Of a DNA stretch of 64,000 bases, positions 49,280 to 64,000 are shown piece after piece. The first letter of the stretch is position 1. Each line of letters begins with the position of its first letter. Position numbers and translations under genes: made by a program. Origin of the DNA: Altererythrobacter rubellus. GTDB lineage: Bacteria; Pseudomonadota; Alphaproteobacteria; Sphingomonadales; Sphingomonadaceae. Under the pieces are notes generated by a model. It saw only the letters and a list, made by a program, of their open reading frames with translations. It ran no database searches and was not told the DNA's origin. The stretch lies in contig NZ_CP127221.1 in NCBI RefSeq assembly GCF_030284385.1, forward strand, positions 620,001 through 684,000, read 5' to 3'.

Positions 49280-49293
49280 AGAGGCACACCTCT
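49280..49293 (+). promoter_or_regulatory. Hairpin covering the rpoB ribosome site
   Basis: AGAGG-CACA-CCTCT pairs the only Shine-Dalgarno-like AGAGG with bases just ahead of the ATG at 49296. The stem would hide the site, hinting at translational control of rpoB. Confidence 0.4.
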
Positions 49294-49295
49294 CC

Positions 49296-53483
<4,188 letters not shown>

Positions 53484-53550
53484 GGGGACGAGGCTTCTGG
53501 CCTCTTCCTTCAACCGCCCCGAAGAATCCACCCGTAAGGGAATGTGAAAA

Positions 53551-57828
<4,278 letters not shown>

Positions 57829-57862
57829 CTCTCGCTAGCTTTGCTGGCTTAACAGATAAAAG

Positions 57863-57897
57863 CCCCGCTGGAAGTACGCTTTCAGCGGGGTTTTCTT
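57863..57897 (+). terminator. Rho-independent terminator of rpoBC
   Basis: Eleven-pair stem (CCCCGCTGGAA / TTTCAGCGGGG) with a six-base loop, followed by TTTTCTTT. Confidence 0.92.
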
Positions 57898-57923
57898 TGC
57901 CTCACCACCTCTATAAATGCTAT

Positions 57924-57938
57924 TGCGAACCATTTGCA
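57924..57938. promoter_or_regulatory. Fur-like palindrome
   Basis: TGCGAACCATTTGCA is an imperfect 15-base palindrome (TGCrAA-N3-TTyGCA) of the type bound by Fur in several alphaproteobacteria. A TATAAA box lies just before it (57912). It precedes the decayed gene starting at 57981. Confidence 0.45.
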
Positions 57939-57980
57939 AATAAACTAGCCATGTCTCCATCAGATTGAGGATGGGCAGCG

Positions 57981-58419
57981 ATGAAGGACAGACATGGCGG
58001 GGAGACCAGGGGTGCCGCGGGCTGGATTGCGAGGTTGCATGTGCCAGCCACGGTCAACGACCTTTCTCCGATTGCCCAGCGCTTCATCTTCAGACTGCGT
58101 GTGGTCGCAGTATATCGCAAGGCTGGCCGTGACCCGGTCGCTGAACTGACAAGCCGGGTGGGGAGTATCACTGTCGCTGTAAAATCGCTGCAGCTGTTTG
58201 AATCGATGGCGCACGTCTGGCCGGAGCCGGTGCATGTGCAGCGATGATGCTGCCAGATTTTGAGCCATGACGAACTCATAATAGCCCGCGCCCTTGAGGC
58301 AATTGCTGAGAACAATGTTGACGGCTTCGATGCCCAACTTGCTGATCTAATGCCGTCCGACACTCGCAAGACCATTGCCAATGCGGCTGGTGAATTGATT
58401 GTGGCAGAATTCGGCTAGA
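57981..58419 (+). pseudogene. Conserved sphingomonad hypothetical gene interrupted by TGA
   Basis: One frame encodes MKDRHGGETRGAAGWIARLH and continues through LRVVAVYRKAGRDPVAEL and FESMAHVWPEPVHVQR, then TGA at 58245-58247. It goes on without shift as CCQILSHDELIIARALEAI to AGELIVAEFG and TAG. The text on both sides resembles an uncharacterised conserved protein of about 145 residues that I recall from sphingomonads, with the CC pair intact. Either a single nonsense mutation has killed it, or only the first 88 residues are made. A Fur-like box upstream suggests it was iron-responsive. Confidence 0.6.
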
Positions 58420-58482
58420 CATTCGCACTGACACGTCAGCAAACACTTCTCACTCCAGCGCAGGCCGCCTATAGGGGCGCGC

Positions 58483-59814
58483 ATGACCACTACCCGTTTC
58501 GCACCTTCTCCGACCGGCCGCCTGCATGTCGGCAATATCCGCACCGCGCTGCATAATTGGATGCTCGCCAAGAAGAGCGGCGGTAAATTCGTATTGCGGA
58601 TCGATGATACCGACGCTGCGCGTAGCAAAGAGGAATATGTCGATGCAATCCGCGCTGATCTGGTGTGGCTCGGGATCGAGGCGGACAGCGAAGAACGGCA
58701 ATCGCAACGGCTGGATCGCTATGACGCTGCATTTGAAAAGCTGAAACAAGCGGGCCGCGTATATCCGGCTTACGAGACTGCGCAGGAGCTGGAGCTGAAG
58801 CGCAAGGTGCAGCTGGGGCGCGGGTTGCCGCCAATCTACGATCGCGGTGCATTGGAGCTCAAAGAAGAGGAGCGCGCGGCCAAGGAAGCCGAAGGCATTG
58901 CGCCGCATTGGCGATTCAAACTTGACCACGACGAAGCACTTGCATGGGATGACGGTGTTCGTGGCGCTTCCAAATTCGATCCCAAACTTCTGTCCGACCC
59001 GGTAATCCGCCGCGCGGACGGCAGCTGGCTGTATATGCTTCCAAGCACAGTTGACGATATCGAAATGGGCATCACCCATGTGCTGCGCGGCGAAGATCAT
59101 GTTTCGAACACGGCGGTCCAAATCCAGATGTTCACTGCCATGGGCGCCGCCGCTCCGGAATTCGCGCATGAGGCGCTGCTGGTGGGCAAAGAGGGTAAGC
59201 TCTCCAAACGTCTTGGTTCGCTTGGCTGCGATGCGTTCCGCGAACGCGGGATCGAACCGGAAGCATTGATTGCCACGCTGGCGCGGCTCGGAACTTCCCT
59301 GCCGGTTGAGCCGATCTCTGATCGATCAGCTCTGCTCAGCACTTTCCATCTATCTACCTTTGGCCGTGCGCCTGCGAAATTCGATGATGCCGAGCTGGAT
59401 CGGATCAATACCGCGATCGTCCATGCGATGCCGTTCGAGGCGGTCCGGCACCGCCTGCCCGAAGGGATGGATCAAGCTGGCTGGCGCGCCGTACAACCCA
59501 ACATTGGAACGATTGGCGAAGTTGCCGATTGGTGGCGTCTGGTCACCGGCCCCATTGACCGGATCGAATTCGGGGCGGAAGACCGCACCTATCTGGCGCA
59601 GGCTGCCGCAATGCTCGCTTGGTCAGATGACCCCTGGCATTGCCTGACCAACGCCTTGAAAGATGCCACGGGCCGCAAGGGTAAGGCGCTGTTCTTGCCG
59701 CTGCGCCAGGCGCTGACCGGCATGGATCACGGCCCTGATATGGGTGAGCTATTGCCGCTGATCGGTGAAGCTGAAGTGCGTGCGAGGCTGCAACGTGCCG
59801 CCTATTCGGGGTAG
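58483..59814 (+). CDS. gltX: Glutamyl-tRNA synthetase
   Basis: Class I synthetase charging tRNA(Glu) (and possibly tRNA(Gln) if the Gat pathway is used), 443 residues. Motifs are FAPSPTGRLHVGN (HIGH type) and GKEGKLSKRLGS (KMSKS type). Unlike GluQ at 6942-7769 it has the full C-terminal helical anticodon domain. Many alphaproteobacteria carry two gltX genes; this shorter, divergent sequence looks like the second type, but that cannot be settled here. It starts after a decayed gene and ends convergent with pyk. Confidence 0.93.
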   Translation: MTTTRFAPSPTGRLHVGNIRTALHNWMLAKKSGGKFVLRIDDTDAARSKEEYVDAIRADLVWLGIEADSEERQSQRLDRYDAAFEKLKQAGRVYPAYETAQELELKRKVQLGRGLPPIYDRGALELKEEERAAKEAEGIAPHWRFKLDHDEALAWDDGVRGASKFDPKLLSDPVIRRADGSWLYMLPSTVDDIEMGITHVLRGEDHVSNTAVQIQMFTAMGAAAPEFAHEALLVGKEGKLSKRLGSLGCDAFRERGIEPEALIATLARLGTSLPVEPISDRSALLSTFHLSTFGRAPAKFDDAELDRINTAIVHAMPFEAVRHRLPEGMDQAGWRAVQPNIGTIGEVADWWRLVTGPIDRIEFGAEDRTYLAQAAAMLAWSDDPWHCLTNALKDATGRKGKALFLPLRQALTGMDHGPDMGELLPLIGEAEVRARLQRAAYSG

Positions 59815-59895
59815 CTCTCAGGCCACGTCAACCCCGCCTTAACCAACCTGCTTTACCTGATATCCGCCATGGTTGGTGGCGGAAATGCAAGTCTG

Positions 59896-61365
59896 CTAAC
59901 CCTCGCGCTTGTTCAGCTCGTCACCGGTAAGCGTCACGACATGCAGCAGGTTGGTCGCTCCGGGCGTGCCGAAGGGAACGCCGGCCAGCGCGATCAGCTT
60001 GCTGCCAGCCTTGCCGAAACCATGGCGCAGCGCCATGCGTTTACCCTTGGCGATCATCTCTTCAAAGCTGCCAATGTCTTTTGTCGCGACAGAATGCGCA
60101 CCCCAAAGCAAAGCAACGCGCCGTGCGGTCTTGATCGATGGGGTCAGAACTAGCATCGGGGTGTCAGGGCGCTCGCGCGCCACGCGCCGGGCGGTCGAGC
60201 CGGATGATGTGAAGACATTGATCGCGCTGATTGCAACCGTGTCTGCTATGGTCATACAAGCATGGGCCAAGGCGTCCGAAGTAGTGGCATCGGGCGGCGT
60301 ATCAAGAAAACGCACGCGGGCGCGATAATCTTCGCTGCGTTCGACTTGCTCGGCGATCTTGTCCATCATGGTGACCGCTTCTTCGGGCCATTCGCCCGCT
60401 GCGGTTTCAGCAGACAGCATTACGGCATCGGCACCGTCGTAAACCGCGTTGGCAACATCGGAAACTTCCGCGCGCGTCGGGGTTGAGCTCTCGATCATGC
60501 TTTCCAGCATTTGCGTCGCGACGATCACCGGCTTGCCCGCTGTGCGTGCAGCATTGACGATTTTCTTCTGCAGCGGCGGCACTTCCTGGGGTTCAAGCTC
60601 GACACCCAGATCGCCGCGCGCAACCATGATCCCGTCAGACATCTCTATGATTTCGCTCAAGCGGCGCACGGCCATCGGCTTTTCAATCTTGGCGCACAAT
60701 GCACCATGTCCGCTCATTAGCTTGCGCGCTTCGGCCAGATCTTCGGGGCGTTGTACGAAGGAAAGGCCGATCCAATCTGCACCCTGTTCCATCGCAAAGG
60801 CCAGGTCTCTGCGGTCCTTCTCGGTCAAAGCCGGGATCGGAACTTCGGCGTCAGGAACATTCACGCCCTTGCGATCTGAAATCAAACCGCCGACCTCAGC
60901 GGAGCAGAGGATCTTGTCTTCACTGGCTTTGATGACCCGCAATCGGATTTTGCCGTCATTAATCAGCAGACGCTGACCCTTCTCGAGCACACAAAACAAT
61001 TCGGGATGCGGCAAGCAAACGCGGGTCTCATCGCCCGGTTCGGGATTGCGATCGAGCGTGAAATGGCCTGAATGCCGGATAACAGCCTGGCCATCCTTGA
61101 ATTGTCCCACCCGCAGTTTGGGCCCTTGCAAGTCCGCAAGGATCGCGATCGGGCGGTTGAATTCCTTTTCTAGCGCACGAATGCCCGCGATTGTGTCGGC
61201 ATGGTCTTTGTGCTCGCCATGGCTCATGTTGACACGAAACGCATCTGCGCCCGCCTTTAGCAAACGGCGCAAGACGTCCGGCGATCGGCTCGCCGGACCG
61301 ATTGTTGCCAAAATCTTGACTTTGCGGCCGCGTGGATCAAGCCGATTGAGTGCAGTACGTGACAT
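59896..61365 (-). CDS. pyk: Pyruvate kinase
   Basis: Last glycolytic step, PEP + ADP to pyruvate + ATP. The 489-residue protein has the N-terminal RKVKILATIGPAS, NMSHGEHKDH with the K+/substrate residues, the catalytic Lys in CAKIEKPMAV, the Mg2+-binding IMVARGDLGVE, and ATQMLESMI. The C-terminal regulatory domain is complete. It diverges from the DUF1244 gene. Confidence 0.97.
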   Translation of the reverse strand: MSRTALNRLDPRGRKVKILATIGPASRSPDVLRRLLKAGADAFRVNMSHGEHKDHADTIAGIRALEKEFNRPIAILADLQGPKLRVGQFKDGQAVIRHSGHFTLDRNPEPGDETRVCLPHPELFCVLEKGQRLLINDGKIRLRVIKASEDKILCSAEVGGLISDRKGVNVPDAEVPIPALTEKDRRDLAFAMEQGADWIGLSFVQRPEDLAEARKLMSGHGALCAKIEKPMAVRRLSEIIEMSDGIMVARGDLGVELEPQEVPPLQKKIVNAARTAGKPVIVATQMLESMIESSTPTRAEVSDVANAVYDGADAVMLSAETAAGEWPEEAVTMMDKIAEQVERSEDYRARVRFLDTPPDATTSDALAHACMTIADTVAISAINVFTSSGSTARRVARERPDTPMLVLTPSIKTARRVALLWGAHSVATKDIGSFEEMIAKGKRMALRHGFGKAGSKLIALAGVPFGTPGATNLLHVVTLTGDELNKREG

Positions 61366-61427
61366 GCGTTGATGCTATGACAAAGTTGTGTTGCAACTCA
61401 AGGAATAGTCACAAGGGATACTATGCG

Positions 61428-61742
61428 ATGGATACGAATTCACTAGACGCGCTTGATCATTTGGACGACGCAATAGCGGCTGCGGCCTTTCGCCGGCTGG
61501 TGCGCCACCTTCAGCATCGCCATGACGCGCAGAATATCGAGCTGATGGGATTGGCGGGATTCTGCCGCAATTGCCTGGCCGACTGGATCCGCGATGCGGG
61601 CTTCGATGGTGACAAAGCAGCGGCGCGCGAACTGATCCACGGCATGCCACAAGATGAGTGGAAAGCGACCCGGCAAAAACCCGCTACCGAAGAACAACTG
61701 GCTGCGATGGAAGCCAGTGTCGCGAAAAATAGAGTGGATTGA
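61428..61742 (+). CDS. DUF1244 protein
   Basis: A 104-residue protein of the DUF1244 family. The core (FRRLVRHLQHRHDAQNIELMGLAGFCRNCLADWI, then ELIHGMPQDEWKA) carries the conserved CRNC pair and histidines, which could bind a metal; no function is established. ATG 61428 is preferred for its AAGGGA site. Expected neighbours vary; here GapR follows. Confidence 0.87.
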   Translation: MDTNSLDALDHLDDAIAAAAFRRLVRHLQHRHDAQNIELMGLAGFCRNCLADWIRDAGFDGDKAAARELIHGMPQDEWKATRQKPATEEQLAAMEASVAKNRVD

Positions 61743-61823
61743 TCGCGTGCCCGGTTCACGCGGCTGATCTTGCTGGCTATCGCGTGTCCAAAGTGATTCT
61801 CATTCCAATGGAGACAAGTAAAG

Positions 61824-62060
61824 ATGGCCGACGCCACCGATGATCGCCTGCGCCTTTTGATCGAGCGCATCGAACGCCTTGAAGAAGAGAAGAAAGGCAT
61901 CGCTGATGATATTCGCGATGTTTATGCAGAAGCGAAGGCGGTCGGTTACGACCCCAAGATCATGCGTCAGGTCGTCCGCTTGCGCAAAATGAAGCCTGAT
62001 GATCGCAATGAAATGGAAATGGTGCTCGACACCTATAAGACGGCGCTGGGGCTCGGTTGA
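61824..62060 (+). CDS. gapR: Nucleoid-associated protein GapR (DUF2312)
   Basis: A 78-residue alpha-helical protein. The family core is clear: [42 protein letters not shown]. In Caulobacter GapR binds overtwisted, AT-rich DNA ahead of replication and transcription forks and stimulates topoisomerases. Here the length and basic central helix fit this role. It has its own position between DUF1244 and ybjQ. Confidence 0.92.
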   Translation: MADATDDRLRLLIERIERLEEEKKGIADDIRDVYAEAKAVGYDPKIMRQVVRLRKMKPDDRNEMEMVLDTYKTALGLG

Positions 62061-62074
62061 TTTTTCGCTTTCGC

Positions 62075-62092
62075 GTATTATCTAGGTAATAC
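62075..62092. promoter_or_regulatory. 18-base palindrome upstream of ybjQ
   Basis: GTATTATCTAGGTAATAC is near-perfect (GTATTA / TAATAC arms, CTAG centre), ending 18 bases before the ybjQ ATG. It is a likely operator; the regulator (for example a PadR- or GntR-type protein) is not known. Confidence 0.5.
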
Positions 62093-62110
62093 AGTAAGAA
62101 GGAGAAATTT

Positions 62111-62458
62111 ATGGCCGGTCCTTGGAAAGATGCGCGCGAGATTATTGTAACCACAACGCCCACAATCGAAGGCAAGCTGATCCAGGAATATTGCGGGATC
62201 GTGGTTGGCGAAGTGATCGTCGGCGCGAACCTGTTCCGCGATCTGTTCGCCAATATCCGCGATATCGTAGGTGGGCGTTCGGGCAGTTATGAGCGTATTC
62301 TGGCGGACGCGCGCAATCAGGCGATTGAAGAGCTGCAAGCGGAATGCGCGACGCGCGGCGGCAATGCCGTGGTGGGCATCGATCTTGATTACGAAGTGAT
62401 CGGCGATACCGGCTCGATGCTGATGGTATCGGCCAGTGGAACAGCGGTGAAGGTCTAA
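62111..62458 (+). CDS. YbjQ/UPF0145 heavy-metal-binding-like protein
   Basis: A 115-residue protein of the YbjQ family: [39 protein letters not shown] and [14 protein letters not shown] are typical. These proteins form pentamers and are called heavy-metal binding by annotation, but a function is not established. A strong AAGGAG site and a palindromic operator precede it. Its TAA overlaps the opposing CPBP stop codon. Confidence 0.85.
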   Translation: MAGPWKDAREIIVTTTPTIEGKLIQEYCGIVVGEVIVGANLFRDLFANIRDIVGGRSGSYERILADARNQAIEELQAECATRGGNAVVGIDLDYEVIGDTGSMLMVSASGTAVKV

Positions 62459-63213
62459 GATGCCCCTGCAGCTTTGCTGGCAGCCAACACAATAGTGATA
62501 ATCAACCCGTTGTGGATCATGTGGAGCGCGATCGCGGTCCACAGACCATAGTTGACGCGCAGATAGCCAAGCAGAGCACCAAGGATGAATTGTGGCAGGA
62601 CCAATGGTAGCAAGGTCATCCAATTGCCTTCGCTGAAGTTCGCCAGGTGGATGCAGGCGAAGGCGATAGTGCTGAGCCAGAACATCGCCGGGAATAATGT
62701 GCGGAACCAGCGCATCGGTGGTCGCCGCCAAAGCACACCGAACATGATCAGGCTCAGCAACGCGCCAGCAATGATCGCGAGGCCAACCGACACTTCTGCG
62801 TTCTCGCCCGTGTTGTTTGCGGCCAGCATGACAGCGGTCAGTCCGGCGACCAATAGTATCGGAAACGCGATCAAATAGCGCGGCTGGCCCGACAGCCAGC
62901 TGCGGAACAGGATTTCCTCGCTGACCGGTGCGACAAGGATCACTGCAAAGATGATTCCCGGCGTGATCTCGATGCCCGCCAACGCTGTCTCGGGTATCTC
63001 TATCCCCGATGCCATTACCGCCCCGGCAATCGCCAGCAGCGTTCCCATTGCAATCAGATCGAGCGCTAATATGCGCGACACTGCGCGTGCGCCTTCGCGC
63101 AGATCACTCGCCTGATTATCTGGTAGAGAAGGTCGCTTGAGAAAGCCGAGAAAATGGCCCCATTCCGCGCGCATCGTAATGAGCGACGGAAGGCTTGTGG
63201 ATTCACCTGTCAT
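62455..63213 (-). CDS. CPBP family intramembrane metalloprotease
   Basis: A 252-residue protein with about seven predicted membrane helices and the Abi/CPBP motifs: EExxxR as EEILFR near residue 117, a His in FACIHLANF, and a C-terminal HMIHNGLI. Related enzymes cleave prenyl-modified CAAX proteins or take part in self-immunity to bacteriocins. No bacteriocin genes are near. ATG 63213 is chosen within a longer open frame. It diverges from yebC. Confidence 0.87.
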   Translation of the reverse strand: MTGESTSLPSLITMRAEWGHFLGFLKRPSLPDNQASDLREGARAVSRILALDLIAMGTLLAIAGAVMASGIEIPETALAGIEITPGIIFAVILVAPVSEEILFRSWLSGQPRYLIAFPILLVAGLTAVMLAANNTGENAEVSVGLAIIAGALLSLIMFGVLWRRPPMRWFRTLFPAMFWLSTIAFACIHLANFSEGNWMTLLPLVLPQFILGALLGYLRVNYGLWTAIALHMIHNGLIITIVLAASKAAGAS

Positions 63214-63269
63214 GCGGCTAATGCGACCCTCAGATTTGCAAACTTTCAAATGCGGAAGAATGACAACCC

Positions 63270-64000
63270 ATGGCAGGCCATTCCAAATTCAAGAACATCA
63301 TGCACCGCAAGGGTGCGCAGGACAAGAAGCGCTCTAACCTGTTTTCCAAACTGAGCCGCGAAATCACCGTGGCGGCGAAGATGGGCACGCCCGATCCGGA
63401 TATGAATCCGCGCCTGCGGCTGGCGGTCAATACGGCAAAAGCTCAGTCGATGCCGAAGGACAATATCCAGCGCGCGATTGATAAAGCCAGCGCGGGCGAT
63501 GACGAGAATTACGAAGAAGTCCGCTACGAAGGCTATGGCCCCGGTGGCAGTGCAATCATCGTCGAAACACTGACCGACAACCGTAACCGTACTGCAACTG
63601 CGGTTCGCACAGCTTTCAGCAAGAATGGCGGTAATCTGGGCACTGAAGGCTCGGTGGCGCATGGTTTCGAACGTTTGGGCTTCATCGAGTATGGTCCGGA
63701 AGCTGGTGACGAAGAGAAAGTGCTCGAAGCCGCGATGGAAGCGGGCGCGGAAGACATTTCCTCATTAGAAGACGGCCACGAAATTTGGACAGCAGCAGAA
63801 GATCTGCATGAAGTTGCCGGCAGTCTGGAGAAGTCGCTTGGCGAAGCCAAGGAAGTCAAACTCGCCTGGAAGCCCAATCTGACTGTCGAGCTGGACGAGA
63901 AGAACGCAGGAACGCTGCTCAAGCTGATCGATGTGCTGGACGATGATGATGACGTTCAAACCGTTTGGGGCAATTACGAGATTTCTGACGAGGTCATGGC
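63270..64000 (+). CDS. yebC: YebC/PmpR family DNA-binding protein, 3' end outside the window
   Basis: The reading frame runs off the window end with 243 codons visible, so it is nearly complete (the family has about 245-250). It starts [21 protein letters not shown], the typical YebC start, followed by [14 protein letters not shown] and the [14 protein letters not shown] and [19 protein letters not shown] segments. YebC proteins are transcription regulators or translation factors for Pro stretches. It diverges from the CPBP gene with 56 bases between. Confidence 0.93.
   Translation, partial: MAGHSKFKNIMHRKGAQDKKRSNLFSKLSREITVAAKMGTPDPDMNPRLRLAVNTAKAQSMPKDNIQRAIDKASAGDDENYEEVRYEGYGPGGSAIIVETLTDNRNRTATAVRTAFSKNGGNLGTEGSVAHGFERLGFIEYGPEAGDEEKVLEAAMEAGAEDISSLEDGHEIWTAAEDLHEVAGSLEKSLGEAKEVKLAWKPNLTVELDEKNAGTLLKLIDVLDDDDDVQTVWGNYEISDEVM

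Noticed and set aside
58245..58247. TGA as selenocysteine or programmed readthrough
   Set aside because: No SECIS-like structure or selenoprotein context is visible; simple decay is the better explanation.

Overview
The window looks like a chromosomal segment of an alphaproteobacterium of the order Sphingomonadales, most likely family Erythrobacteraceae. This rests on the alphaproteobacterial regulators CtrA and GapR (DUF2312), a one-cysteine DksA, DUF4167 and DUF1244 proteins, the lptB-rpoN pair, and moderately GC-rich coding sequence. The species cannot be named from sequence alone. I found no prophage, insertion sequence, CRISPR array, tRNA or rRNA gene. Most of the window is core housekeeping sequence, with several accessory and decayed genes scattered between.

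Layout. 1-9.9 kb: dksA, a PilZ protein, a lone solute-binding lipoprotein, DUF4112, and a tight kynA-kynB-kynU operon that takes tryptophan to anthranilate. A broken DUF1772 gene, an HNH nuclease, gluQ, a HIG1-like protein, a cobalamin adenosyltransferase and a 3-hydroxyacyl-CoA dehydrogenase follow. 9.9-18 kb: mutS, maeB, a DUF3592 protein, trmB and a YbdG-type mechanosensitive channel. 18-29.4 kb: ctrA, lptB-rpoN, ppa, hisS, a palindromic repeat, prfA-prmC, DUF4167, lnt and metK. 29.4-35 kb: a CaiB-type CoA-transferase and a two-subunit 3-oxoacid CoA-transferase whose subunit genes are separated by an exported NTF2-like gene. Then come a frameshifted methyltransferase, a candidate small RNA, an orphan CDC48 N-domain and a second MscS channel. 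35-47 kb: polA, a tiny Ala-rich lipoprotein, a class A beta-lactamase-like protein, a two-DUF305 plus beta-propeller protein, a host-attachment remnant, groESL under a CIRCE operator, a MATE exporter and a dead sulfotransferase. 47-58 kb: rplJ-rplL on the minus strand, facing away from rpoB-rpoC on the plus strand. 58-64 kb: a decayed gene behind a Fur-like box, gltX, pyk, DUF1244, gapR, ybjQ, a CPBP protease and yebC, which is cut by the window end.

The points most worth following are these: the split and inverted rplJL/rpoBC arrangement; the DUF305-propeller fusion; the NTF2-like gene coupled by ATGA overlaps between scoA and scoB; the free-standing CDC48 N-domain; palindromic operators before metK and ybjQ; a candidate sRNA with an exposed pyrimidine-rich loop; and the unusual number of decayed genes (at least six) for a housekeeping region. 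I did not find a clearly new multi-gene defence or mobile system.
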